This document shows, in pieces, positions 51,880 to 59,303 of a stretch of 64,000 nt of DNA (position 1 is its first letter; each line of letters opens with the position of its first letter). Both the position numbers and the translations under genes were made by a program. Under the pieces are notes generated by a model, which worked only from the letters and a program-made list of their open reading frames with translations, was not told the origin of the DNA and did no database searches. Source of the stretch: Alicycliphilus denitrificans_A (lineage in GTDB: Bacteria; Pseudomonadota; Gammaproteobacteria; Burkholderiales; Burkholderiaceae_C); assembly GCF_044792555.1 (NCBI RefSeq), contig NZ_CP126238.1, positions 1,674,001 to 1,738,000 of the forward strand, read 5' to 3'.

Positions 51880-51935
51880 TTAATTACTATTTATTTAATA
51901 GCTGCTAGCGCTTTTCTATATTGCGTTGAAGGCCG
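51880..51935 (+). repeat. dispersed palindromic repeat, copy 8 (supplies the TtrC stop)
   Basis: TTTAATAGCTGCTAGCGCTT, then TTCTATAT, then TGCGTTGAAGGCCGATTTG. Its right end overlaps the 3' end of the TtrC-like gene, encoding the last residues (FNAI) and its stop codon on the other strand. Confidence 0.78.
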
Positions 51936-52986
51936 ATTTGTCTTGAATTTCCGTGCCCATGTCCCGGCGCTCCGGGAAGAACTCCAGCGCCCAGCTCGCC
52001 AGCGCCACCAGCGCCACGCACAGGCCGGCCACGCCCACCATGCCCAAGAGGCCGTCGCCGCCCAGCGGCATGTGGTAGAGGTACAGGCCGGCACCAAACT
52101 TGGGCACGCCCTGCACGCTCATGAACAGCGCCCAGCGGAAGGCCCAGGCGCTGGCCGCCAGCCCCAGGCCCAGCACCAGGGTGTAGCCTCGTGCTGTGAG
52201 ACGTTGGCGCCCGCGCAGCAGCGCCGCGAGCACGGCCACGCCGCCGATGGCCGAGGCCACCATGCCTAAGCGCCACACCGGAAAGTCATGCCACAGCCGC
52301 GCGGCGGCCTGCAGCGACGGGCTGCGCGCAACCAGGCCCAGCGTCAGCCAGCTCAGCGTGGCCAAGGCCAGCGCCACGGCCAGGCCCAGGCCCGTGGCAC
52401 GCAGCAGCTGCAGCGTGGCTGTATCGGGGCGCAGGCGCTCGGGCAGGAAGCGCTCGATCACGAACATCACGCCCACGGTCGCCAGCCAGCCCGTGAGCGC
52501 CAGGTTGACCGGCAGCCATGCGGTGTTCCACAGCGGGCGGGCGCGCACCACCATGACCTCGGCGCCGGTGTAGACCGTGATGCTCAGTGCCGACAGCACC
52601 AGCAGCGGCGCCAGCATTCGCATCCAACGGGTCTTGCCCAGCCACCAGCTGGCGCACATGGCCAGCGACAGGCCGATGAAGGCTGGCAGCAGCAGCGCGC
52701 CGACCGACATCCACGACCAGGGCGTGAAGTGGGCGTAGAAATGCCAGAAGCGCGCCGGCTGGTGCAGGTCGGCCAGCAGCGACACGGGCGCCGCGATGGC
52801 GCTCACGGCCAGCGTGAGCACGGCCGCGGGCAGCAGGCGCCGCGGCGCGCTGCCGGCCGGCGCCCACACGCACAGCGCGCTGAGCAGCGCGCCACCTGTG
52901 GCCACGCCGGCGAGGAAGAAATACTGCACGGCCCAGGGCAGCCAGGCGGCCTCGTAGTGCGGGGTCAGGAGTTCGATGATCTGCAT
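51916..52986 (-). CDS. ttrC: NrfD/TtrC-type membrane subunit
   Basis: 356 residues with about nine membrane segments and little extramembrane sequence (LPWAVQYFFLAGVATGGALLSALCVW at the N-terminus, WMSVGALLLPAFIGLSLAMC later). This is the quinol-binding anchor type of the NrfD/PsrC/TtrC family. It should pass electrons from quinol to the iron-sulfur subunit. The gene lies between the iron-sulfur gene (17-bp gap) and the catalytic subunit. The last residues come from a dispersed repeat. Confidence 0.83.
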   Translation of the reverse strand: MQIIELLTPHYEAAWLPWAVQYFFLAGVATGGALLSALCVWAPAGSAPRRLLPAAVLTLAVSAIAAPVSLLADLHQPARFWHFYAHFTPWSWMSVGALLLPAFIGLSLAMCASWWLGKTRWMRMLAPLLVLSALSITVYTGAEVMVVRARPLWNTAWLPVNLALTGWLATVGVMFVIERFLPERLRPDTATLQLLRATGLGLAVALALATLSWLTLGLVARSPSLQAAARLWHDFPVWRLGMVASAIGGVAVLAALLRGRQRLTARGYTLVLGLGLAASAWAFRWALFMSVQGVPKFGAGLYLYHMPLGGDGLLGMVGVAGLCVALVALASWALEFFPERRDMGTEIQDKSAFNAI

Positions 52987-53003
52987 GGTGATGCCGTCCT
53001 CTC

Positions 53004-53777
53004 TCAGTGATCCGACACCAGGCGCACGCTGGCCTGGCCGTCCACGCCGTTGACGAACTCGTCGGGCAGGCCGACGTAGAACACGCGCGGCTCGGTCTTC
53101 ATGCCGGGCTTCAGCACCTTGATCTCATCCCTGTGCTCGGCCATGCGGCGGTTGATCTCGCTGCCCGCGTCATTCAGGTCGCCGATCACGCGCGCGCCGC
53201 CCACGCAGCTTTCCACGCAGGCGGGCAGCAGGCCCACCTCCAGCCGGTGCTCGCAGAAGGTGCACTTGTCGGCGGTCTGCGTCTCGTGGTTGATGAAGCG
53301 CGCGTCGTACGGGCAGGCCTGCACGCAGTAGCCGCAGCCCACGCAGCGCTCGTTGTCCACCAGCACGATGCCGTCGCTGCGCTGGAACGTGGCCTGTACC
53401 GGGCACACGGGCACGCAGGGCGGCTCCTCGCAGTGGTTGCACAGGCGCGGCAGGCTGACCATGGCGGGCGCGCTGCCGTCTGGCCTGTCAACCTCGTACT
53501 GCAGCACCGTGGTGCGGAACTGGCCTATGGGTGGCTGGTTTTCCACCGAGCAGCTCACCGTGCAGGCCTGGCAGCCAATGCACTTGCGCAGGTCCACCAG
53601 CATGCCGAAGCGCTTGCCCTCCATGCCGGGGCGCCGCTGGGGCTGGCCCGGTGCGAAGGGGGTGGCGGCGTGGCCGGCACCCGCCATGCCGAAAGCCGTG
53701 GCCAGGCCTATGAGCTCTTGCAAAAAACCGCGTTTGCCGGCCTGCGCCGGCGCGAGGGAAGGGGAAGTTTGTGACAT
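53004..53777 (-). CDS. ttrB: four-cluster ferredoxin-like subunit, TtrB-like
   Basis: 257 residues. Four Cys groups for 4Fe-4S clusters are visible: CIGCQACTVSC, CNHCEEPPCVPVCP, CVGCGYCVQACP and CTFCEHRLEVGLLPACVESC. This is the DmsB/NrfC/TtrB pattern. An N-terminal hydrophobic stretch follows KRGFLQELIGLATAFG; the twin-arginine is KR rather than RR, so export may rely on the catalytic partner. First gene of the operon, with an FNR-type site 61-74 bp upstream. Confidence 0.85.
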   Translation of the reverse strand: MSQTSPSLAPAQAGKRGFLQELIGLATAFGMAGAGHAATPFAPGQPQRRPGMEGKRFGMLVDLRKCIGCQACTVSCSVENQPPIGQFRTTVLQYEVDRPDGSAPAMVSLPRLCNHCEEPPCVPVCPVQATFQRSDGIVLVDNERCVGCGYCVQACPYDARFINHETQTADKCTFCEHRLEVGLLPACVESCVGGARVIGDLNDAGSEINRRMAEHRDEIKVLKPGMKTEPRVFYVGLPDEFVNGVDGQASVRLVSDH

Positions 53778-53837
53778 GAATACTCTGGAATATTTATTTT
53801 GTCCGAGTATTGTCTGTTTATATCCTTGGTTATTAAT

Positions 53838-53851
53838 TTGATCGCAATCAA
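53838..53851. promoter_or_regulatory. FNR/ANR-type binding site of the ttrBCA-like operon
   Basis: TTGATCGCAATCAA is a perfect match to the FNR consensus TTGAT-N4-ATCAA. Its centre lies about 67 bp before the ttrB start. An AATACT box downstream (near 53806-53811) fits a class II FNR-dependent promoter with the activator about 41 bp from the start site. It predicts induction without oxygen. The surrounding 53778-54032 region is AT-rich and has no gene. Confidence 0.8.
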
Positions 53852-54032
53852 TAAATACAGTAAATATTTATTGACATATTTTATGCATAAACTTAAATAT
53901 TCTATTAATTGATTATTAATGGAGTATTAAAAAAATCCGAGTGAAATGCTGGAGCATCATCTGCACGCTCCTGCACGGCCCGGATAAGTCCCGTCGCTGG
54001 CAGATCGAAGGCGCGGCGCTACAGTCGTGCCC

Positions 54033-54629
54033 ATGCCAAGCCAACAACCGCCGCCGGCCGACGTGGCGCCCGCAGCGCCGCCCCTTCAGCACCATCTGTT
54101 CTTCGCGGTGGTGCCCGACGCGGCCACGGCGCGCGCAGCAACGGATCTGGGGCAGGCGCTCATCGCGCGCCACGGCCTGCAGGCGCAGGTGCGCACGCAG
54201 CGCCTGCATGCCACGCTGCTGTCGCTGGGCTGGGAGGCCACGCTGTCCGGGCGCCATCTGGCCTGGGCATGTGCCGCGGCGGCGCATGTGCGGGTGCCGG
54301 CATTCGAGCTGCGCTTCGACCATGTGCTGAGTTTTCCGCGGGCGCCGCGTGCCAAGCGCCCCTGTGTGCTGTGCGCGAGCGCTGAGGCGCAGGCTGGCTT
54401 CCTGCGCCTGCATGCGGCCCTGCATGCGGCGCTGTGGCCCCAGGCGCAGGCGCCGCACATCACGCCGCACATGACGCTGTGCTACAGCCGCCAGGCCGTG
54501 CCCGAGCAGGCGGTGGCGCCGCTGGCCTGGAAGGTGGACCGCTTCGCGCTGCTGCACAACCGGCGCGGGTCGAGCGGGCCTTATGAGGTGATCGGCGAGT
54601 GGCCCCTGGACGCCATGGATGCTATTTGA
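54033..54629 (+). CDS. thpR: RNA 2',3'-cyclic phosphodiesterase
   Basis: 198 residues from the ATG at 54033; a GTG 6 bp earlier is an alternative. The two 2H-phosphoesterase motifs are RLHATLLSLG (HxT) and PHMTLCYSR (HxT), with HHLFFAVVPD near the N-terminus. It belongs to the ThpR/LigT family that opens 2',3'-cyclic phosphates to 2'-phosphates and can ligate tRNA halves in vitro. The last codons and stop (DAI-TGA) come from repeat copy 9. Confidence 0.88.
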   Translation: MPSQQPPPADVAPAAPPLQHHLFFAVVPDAATARAATDLGQALIARHGLQAQVRTQRLHATLLSLGWEATLSGRHLAWACAAAAHVRVPAFELRFDHVLSFPRAPRAKRPCVLCASAEAQAGFLRLHAALHAALWPQAQAPHITPHMTLCYSRQAVPEQAVAPLAWKVDRFALLHNRRGSSGPYEVIGEWPLDAMDAI

Positions 54630-54680
54630 AGCATAGCTGCCTACGCTTCATATATGGGCGCTTGAGCCATATTTGATGAA
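54620..54680 (+). repeat. dispersed palindromic repeat, copy 9 (supplies the thpR stop)
   Basis: GAAGCATAGCTGCCTACGCTT, read from 54628, keeps the left arm; CATATATGG and GCGCTTGAGCCATATTTGA follow. Its left flank GATGCTATTTGA contains the thpR stop codon. Confidence 0.72.
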
Positions 54681-54730
54681 GTCTATGCATCGTCCATCAG
54701 GTGGGCGCTGCCCACCTGTGGCCATGCCCC

Positions 54731-55210
54731 TCAATGGGGCAGCTTGACGGCCTTCCAGCCGCTGTGGCTGAAGTACTTGCCGTAGGCGTTGGAGGCCTTG
54801 GCCACCTGCACCACGCCCGCGGCGCGCTTGCCCTCGCCATGCTTGCCCTGGGCGGCCTCGGCGCCGGCCGCCAGGTCGGCCACGATGATGTGCAACTGCT
54901 CATCGGCGGCGGCGGGCAGCTTGCAGTTTTCCACCATGTAGGCGATCTGCTGGTTAATGGCGTTGCCGAAGGCGTCGTAGTCGGCCGGCGTGGCCTTGCC
55001 CGCATGCGCGCTGGGCAGGATCTGTGTGACCGATCCGTGGATGGACGTCATGGCCTGGCGCAGCGGCGCGTCGGTGCCCCATTTCTTGCCGGCATTGAGC
55101 TGCAGCTGGTGGGTCTCGGCGCTGCCGTGGTGGTCGTGCGCGCCAGCGGCGGTGGCGGCCAGGGGGGCGGCCAGGGCGGCGGTCAGCAGCAGGGCGGTGA
55201 AGGTTTTCAT
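54731..55210 (-). CDS. exported histidine-rich-start protein, DnrO-like annotation group
   Basis: 159 residues from MKTFTALLLTAALAAPLAA with a signal peptide ending near ATA. The mature start is rich in His (GAHDHHGSAETH), a possible metal site. The remainder is helical (QAMTSIHGSVTQILPSAHAG, NQQIAYMVENCKLPAAADEQL). Similar proteins in Comamonadaceae are labelled DnrO without experimental basis. It lies 127 bp downstream of the ECF module on the same strand, so a metal or redox stress role is plausible. Confidence 0.65.
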   Translation of the reverse strand: MKTFTALLLTAALAAPLAATAAGAHDHHGSAETHQLQLNAGKKWGTDAPLRQAMTSIHGSVTQILPSAHAGKATPADYDAFGNAINQQIAYMVENCKLPAAADEQLHIIVADLAAGAEAAQGKHGEGKRAAGVVQVAKASNAYGKYFSHSGWKAVKLPH

Positions 55211-55337
55211 GAGAAAGCTCCGTTGAAGGTTGAACCATGCAAGGCGGCCGTGCCCGGGTGGCCTGGCTGCCTTGCTGTCTTCAACGAAGGGCGCGCAGAA
55301 ATGTTCCATCTGTTTTGCATCTTTGATGAGCGCGCTC

Positions 55338-55808
55338 TCATTTGCGGTGCAGCAGCTCCTCTTCGGTCGCCTCCTCGGCATAGCGGCCCAGCAGCAGCTG
55401 CAGCAGCCGTTCGCGCTGGTCTTCTCCCAGCAGCGCGCGCTCGGCCAGCAGCTGGGCGATCACGCGTTGCTGCTGCGCGGCCTGCAGCTGGGCGATGGCG
55501 GCCTGCTCGGCGTCGATGGCCGCGCGGTCCGGCGTGGCGGCGAAGATGTGGCGTACCAGGGCCTCGCGGTGGCGGCGTATGTCGTCCCAGTTGGCCGACA
55601 GGTCGTGCAGGAAGGGCGCCTCCAGAGCGTCCCAGCGCGCGCGCTGCTCGGGTGTGAGCTGCAGATAGTCGGGCAGGTGCACGGCCGGCGGCGCCGCGAC
55701 TTGGGATGGCGCCACGAGGGCGGGGCGCAGTACCAGCGCCGCGAGCACGCCCAGGTTGAGCGCCAGCGAGACGGCCAGCAGGGTGCGGGTCCAGGCGGGG
55801 TGTTTCAT
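55338..55808 (-). CDS. periplasmic metal-sensor-like protein (CnrX/CpxP type)
   Basis: 156 residues. An N-terminal membrane anchor (TLLAVSLALNLGVLAALVL) is followed by a helical hairpin domain: YLQLTPEQRARWDALEAPFLHDL, HREALVRHIFAATPDRAAID and QRERLLQLLLGRYAEEA. The LTPEQ and helix pattern are those of the heavy-metal-resistance/CpxP fold (PF13801-like). The start overlaps the anti-sigma gene stop (ATGA). It is the likely signal input for the anti-sigma factor. Confidence 0.78.
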   Translation of the reverse strand: MKHPAWTRTLLAVSLALNLGVLAALVLRPALVAPSQVAAPPAVHLPDYLQLTPEQRARWDALEAPFLHDLSANWDDIRRHREALVRHIFAATPDRAAIDAEQAAIAQLQAAQQQRVIAQLLAERALLGEDQRERLLQLLLGRYAEEATEEELLHRK

Positions 55809-56248
55809 GGCAGGGTCCTCGGCAGTCGGCAAATTTCGGCGGCGGCGCACAGCCCGCCGGGTGGCACGGGGTCGAACACGCGCGCCATGGCCGGGCTGGC
55901 CGCCGGTACGGCCGCCCCGGTGCCCAGCAGCAGCCCGCCCAGCCACAGGCCCGAGACCAGGGCCGCGCCGGTCGCCAGGCCCGTGGGCAGCCAGCCCGCC
56001 AGGCTCCAGCCGGTGCGCCGGGGCCTGGGGGCACGCCGCGGCAGCCGGTCCTGCAACTGCGCCGCCAGGTCGAAGCCCAGTGTGGGCGAGGGCAGGGCGT
56101 GCAGCTCCTGGCGCAGCGCCTGCAGCGCATCCAGCTGCTGGCGGCATACCGGGCAGGCCAGCAGGTGCTGGCGCAGCGCGGCCTGCCGGCGCGCGGGCAG
56201 TGCCTGGTCGGCATAGGCGGAAAGGTCTTCGGTGCGAGGGCAGGTCAT
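55805..56248 (-). CDS. anti-sigma factor with zinc-finger (zf-HC2) domain
   Basis: 147 residues. The ZAS motif lies near residues 25-38 (LRQHLLACPVCRQQL, HxxxCxxC). A membrane segment follows at ~85-110 (LAGWLPTGLATGAALVSGLWLGGLLLG), then a short periplasmic tail. It should hold the adjacent sigma factor at the membrane until a signal arrives. The C-terminus overlaps the metal-sensor gene start, and the sigma gene ends 26 bp upstream. Confidence 0.85.
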   Translation of the reverse strand: MTCPRTEDLSAYADQALPARRQAALRQHLLACPVCRQQLDALQALRQELHALPSPTLGFDLAAQLQDRLPRRAPRPRRTGWSLAGWLPTGLATGAALVSGLWLGGLLLGTGAAVPAASPAMARVFDPVPPGGLCAAAEICRLPRTLP

Positions 56249-56273
56249 GGTGACTCCTTGCGGTTGCTTGTGC

Positions 56274-56828
56274 TCAGCGCGGCATGTGCTGCAGCAGCCC
56301 GGCGCGCGCGCGGGCGATGCGGGATTTGACGGTGCCCAGGCCGATGCCCAGCACCTCGGCAATGTCTTCGTAGGGCAGGTCCTCGATGTCGCGCAGCAGC
56401 AGGATCTCGCGGTGCTCCACCGACAGCCGTGCCAGCGCGCCCTCCAGTGCCGCGATGCGCTGGCGTCCCTGCAGCACGGCCTCGGGCGTGGGCGTATCCG
56501 CCGGCACCTGGTCGTGCAGCGCCTCGTCCAGCGCCACGAACTCCACATGCCGCGCCCGGCGCAGCCGGTCCAGTGCCTGGTTGCGCGCGATGCGGAACAA
56601 CCAGGTGGACAGCTGCGCATCCGGGCGCCAGCGGGGCAGCGCCTGGTAGGCGCTCAGAAAGGTTTCCTGGGCCAGCTCGCGCGCATCCTCCTGCGACCGC
56701 GTCAGGCGCAGCAGGAAGCGGTAGATGCGGTCCTGGTAGCGCGCCACCAACTCCGAGAACGCCGCAACCTCCCCGCGCTGGGCGCGGGCGATGCAGTCGG
56801 TCTCGTCAAGCTGGCTCAAAGGGCGCAT
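56274..56828 (-). CDS. ECF-type RNA polymerase sigma factor
   Basis: 184 residues from MRPLSQLDETDC; an upstream in-frame ATG at 56909 adds 27 unlikely residues. Region 2: FSELVARYQDRIYRFLLRLT, EDARELAQETFLSAYQALPRW, STWLFRIARNQALDRLRR. Region 4: LEGALARLSVEHREILLLRDIEDLPYEDIAEVLGIGLGTVKSRIARAR. No ribosome site precedes the ATG, so it may be leaderless. Encoded with its anti-sigma and a metal-sensor-like gene. Confidence 0.9.
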   Translation of the reverse strand: MRPLSQLDETDCIARAQRGEVAAFSELVARYQDRIYRFLLRLTRSQEDARELAQETFLSAYQALPRWRPDAQLSTWLFRIARNQALDRLRRARHVEFVALDEALHDQVPADTPTPEAVLQGRQRIAALEGALARLSVEHREILLLRDIEDLPYEDIAEVLGIGLGTVKSRIARARAGLLQHMPR

Positions 56829-56838
56829 TGCCGGTATC

Positions 56839-56863
56839 AACGTATGGGCCGCGCAATAGTTCC
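56839..56863 (-). promoter_or_regulatory. possible ECF autoregulatory promoter
   Basis: On the minus strand GGAAC (56863-56859) and CGTT (56842-56839) are separated by 16 bp, a spacing typical of group-ECF promoters. It ends only about 10 bp before the ATG, which would give an almost leaderless transcript. It could be coincidental. Confidence 0.35.
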
Positions 56864-56934
56864 ATTGCCGGGCGGATCCCGAATCAAACTTCGCAATAAT
56901 GCCCGGCATTCACGTGACGCGAAGGTAGGGAAGC

Positions 56935-57255
56935 ATGACAGTCATTCGCCTGGCCAAGACCGCTGCGGCCGCCTTGGCGGCCGGCTTGTTCGCGCAGGGC
57001 GGCTGGGCCGCCTGCTATGTCGTCTATGACGCGAACAAGCAGATCATCTACCGCTCGCAGATGCCGCCGGTGGACATGTCGCGCCCGCTGCATGAGACGG
57101 TGCCGCAGATAGCGCCCGGCGGCACGCTGGTGTTCTCGCTGGACATGAGCGGCTGTGAGCTGGAAATCCACAAGCTGCCCGGCGCGGCGGACGCGCACGC
57201 CGCTGCCGCCGACGCGGCCGCCCCGGCACGCGCGCCGCGCACCGAGCGCCGCTGA
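56935..57255 (+). CDS. hypothetical exported protein
   Basis: 106 residues. The signal peptide (LAKTAAAALAAGLFAQGGWA) ends before ACYVVYDANKQIIYRSQMPPVDMSRPL, a short domain with two Cys (CYVVYD, SGCELEIH) and a low-complexity Ala-rich tail. It is divergent from the sigma gene. Similar short proteins occur in Comamonadaceae; function unknown. Confidence 0.7.
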   Translation: MTVIRLAKTAAAALAAGLFAQGGWAACYVVYDANKQIIYRSQMPPVDMSRPLHETVPQIAPGGTLVFSLDMSGCELEIHKLPGAADAHAAAADAAAPARAPRTERR

Positions 57256-57305
57256 AATGGCGCCCGTGGCCCGCCGGGGCATGGCGGGCCTGAGACAATC
57301 GGGGC

Positions 57306-58757
57306 ATGAGCGAGCCTACTGACATTCCTCTCCCACCCGAACCCTCCCGCGATCTGCCGCCCGGCTGGCTCGAAGTCACGTCCATGGACATGGATGCCCA
57401 GGGCGTGGCGCGCAAGCCCGATGGCAAGGTCGTGTTCATCGACGGCGCCCTGCCCACCGAGCTGGTCAGCGCCAATACCCACCGCAAGAAGAACAACTGG
57501 GAGCAGGCCAGCCTGACCGAGATTCACCGCGAATCGAGTCAGCGCGTCACGCCCGGCTGTCCGCATTTCGGCCTGCACGCGGGCGCCTGCGGCGGCTGCA
57601 AGATGCAGCATCTGCATGCGGACGCGCAGGTGGCCATGAAGCAGCGCGTGCTGGAGGACAACCTCTGGCACCTGGCCAAGGTCCGGGCCGAAACCATATT
57701 GCGCCCCATCCAGGGCCCGGCCTGGGGCTACCGCTACCGCGCGCGCCTGTCGGTGCGCTACGTGGCCAAGAAGGGCGTGGTGCTGGTCGGCTTTCACGAG
57801 CGCAAGAGCCGCTACATCGCCGACATGCAGAGCTGCAAGATCCTGCCGCCGCATGTGGACGCCATGCTCATGCCGCTGCGCGTGCTGATCGGCGGCATGC
57901 AGGCGCGCGACACCTGCCCGCAGATCGAGCTGGCCTGCGGCGATACGGTCACGGCCCTGGTGCTGCGCCACCTGGAGCCGCTTGTCGACGGCGACAAGCA
58001 AAGGCTGCGTGACTTTGCGGCCCAGTATGGCGTGCAATGGTGGCTGCAGCCCAAGGGGCCGGACACGGTGCATTTGCTCGACGAGGGCGGCGAGCAGCTG
58101 GCCTATGGCCTGCCGGACTTCCATCTCACCATGCCCTTCAGGCCCACCGATTTCACCCAGGTCAATCCGCACATCAACCGCGTGCTGGTCACGCGCGCGC
58201 TGCGCCTGCTGGACGCGCAGAAATCAGAGCGCGTGATCGACTGGTTCTGCGGCCTGGGCAATTTCACGCTGCCCATCGCCACCCAGGCGCGCGAGGTGCT
58301 GGGCGTGGAGGGCAGTGAGGCGTTGGTCGCGCGCTCACGCGAGAATTACAAGGAAAATCAGCTTCAAAGGCCTGCTGGACAAGCGCTGGCAGCTACCAAT
58401 TTTGTTGCGCGTAACCTGTTCGAGATGACGCCCCAGGTGTTGATTGCCGACGGCCGGGCCGACAAATGGCTGGTCGATCCGCCGCGCGAGGGCGCATTCG
58501 CGCTGTCCAAGGCCCTGGCCGACATCCACCAGGCGCGTATCGGCGCCGAGGATGCGGCGCCGCTGCCCGCGGGCCACGAGGGCTGGCAGCCGCCGCGGCG
58601 CATCGTCTACGTGAGCTGCAACCCCGCCACGCTGGCACGCGACGCGGGCCTGCTGGTGCACCAGACGGGCTACCGCTGCGCGGCGGCGGGCGTGGTCAAC
58701 ATGTTCCCGCACACGGCCCATGTGGAGAGCATGGCGGTGTTCGAACGGGCGGACTGA
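57306..58757 (+). CDS. rlmD: 23S rRNA (uracil-1939-C5)-methyltransferase
   Basis: 483 residues. A TRAM-like N-terminal domain is followed by the 4Fe-4S cysteines CPHFGLHAGACGGCKMQHL. The Rossmann methyltransferase has DWFCGLGNFTLPIA, LVDPPREGAF and the catalytic Cys in YVSCNPATLARD. The enzyme methylates U1939 of 23S rRNA. Between ENYKENQLQ and NFVARNLFEM a short stretch (RPAGQALAAT) is coded by a copy of the dispersed repeat, at a loop that normally connects helix and strand. Confidence 0.92.
   Translation: MSEPTDIPLPPEPSRDLPPGWLEVTSMDMDAQGVARKPDGKVVFIDGALPTELVSANTHRKKNNWEQASLTEIHRESSQRVTPGCPHFGLHAGACGGCKMQHLHADAQVAMKQRVLEDNLWHLAKVRAETILRPIQGPAWGYRYRARLSVRYVAKKGVVLVGFHERKSRYIADMQSCKILPPHVDAMLMPLRVLIGGMQARDTCPQIELACGDTVTALVLRHLEPLVDGDKQRLRDFAAQYGVQWWLQPKGPDTVHLLDEGGEQLAYGLPDFHLTMPFRPTDFTQVNPHINRVLVTRALRLLDAQKSERVIDWFCGLGNFTLPIATQAREVLGVEGSEALVARSRENYKENQLQRPAGQALAATNFVARNLFEMTPQVLIADGRADKWLVDPPREGAFALSKALADIHQARIGAEDAAPLPAGHEGWQPPRRIVYVSCNPATLARDAGLLVHQTGYRCAAAGVVNMFPHTAHVESMAVFERAD
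58345..58405 (-). repeat. dispersed palindromic repeat, copy 10 (inside rlmD)
   Basis: The reverse strand reads AATTGGTAGCTGCCAGCGCTT, then GTCCAG, then CAGGCCTTTGAAGC. Its left arm is the same as that of copy 12 (AGCTGCCAGCGCTTGTCCAG). It lies in frame within rlmD. Confidence 0.78.
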
Positions 58758-58759
58758 AG

Positions 58760-58825
58760 AATTTGAGCGTTTTACGGTTCCAGCGCTTTTCCATCAAGCG
58801 CTGGATGCTATTGCTTGAATAGCGT
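58760..58825 (-). repeat. dispersed palindromic repeat, copy 11 (between convergent genes)
   Basis: CCAGCGCTT and AAGCGCTGG form a perfect 9-bp inverted repeat around TTCCATC, with AATAGCA and ACGGTT flanks. It fills the gap between the rlmD and lipoprotein stops and could act as a terminator-like hairpin for both. Confidence 0.82.
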
Positions 58826-59205
58826 CAGCTGGGGTTGCGCGAGGCGCGTGGCGGGGCCTCGTCCTCGCCGCTGCGGGCCGCGGGGGCAGGTTTTTTCTCC
58901 AGCTGCGTGAGCACCGAGGGCGCGCCCTCGATCTTGTTCTCGCGCATGTACAGGTCCATCTCCTTCCAGCCCGCGAACACCATGGCCTTGGATGCCTTGG
59001 GATTCAGCGTGAAGCAGTCCTCCAGCCCGCGCAGCGCGTGGCGGCAGGCGCCGCCAATGGCCTTGGCCTCGGCCTCGCGCTGGGCCACGCGCGGGTCCGG
59101 GATCAGGCCGGGAATCTCGCAGCCGGCCAGCGGCAGCAGAGCGGCAGCAGCAATGGCGGCACGCAGGCCGGCGGCAAGGCGAGGGCGGTGACGAGGTGGC
59201 AGCAT
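58825..59205 (-). CDS. hypothetical lipoprotein
   Basis: 126 residues. The signal ends in the lipobox LPLAGC. The mature part has two Cys (GGACRHALRGLEDCF) and a helical segment (ASKAMVFAGWKEMDLYMREN), then an acidic Pro-rich tail. It converges on rlmD. No named family; likely an outer- or inner-membrane lipoprotein. Confidence 0.7.
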   Translation of the reverse strand: MLPPRHRPRLAAGLRAAIAAAALLPLAGCEIPGLIPDPRVAQREAEAKAIGGACRHALRGLEDCFTLNPKASKAMVFAGWKEMDLYMRENKIEGAPSVLTQLEKKPAPAARSGEDEAPPRASRNPS

Positions 59206-59255
59206 GTACTCCCGTTATCGGCAGCGGGGCTGGCAAATTGAGGCCATCGGCCCAG

Positions 59256-59279
59256 AAAAAAACCCCGGCGGGGCCGGGG
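59256..59279 (-). terminator. terminator after the Bax-inhibitor-like gene
   Basis: On the minus strand CCCCGGC and GCCGGGG form a 7-bp stem around CCC, followed by seven T residues, 25 bp after the gene's stop. Confidence 0.85.
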
Positions 59280-59303
59280 CTTGGGTTGCGGGTGCGTGGC
59301 GCT

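Noticed and set aside
49116..51908. 930-residue open frame antisense to the molybdoenzyme gene
   Set aside because: It is a by-product of high GC third positions in ttrA: the protein is Ala/Gly/His/Arg-rich without family motifs, and the opposite strand has clear Tat, Fe-S and molybdopterin motifs.
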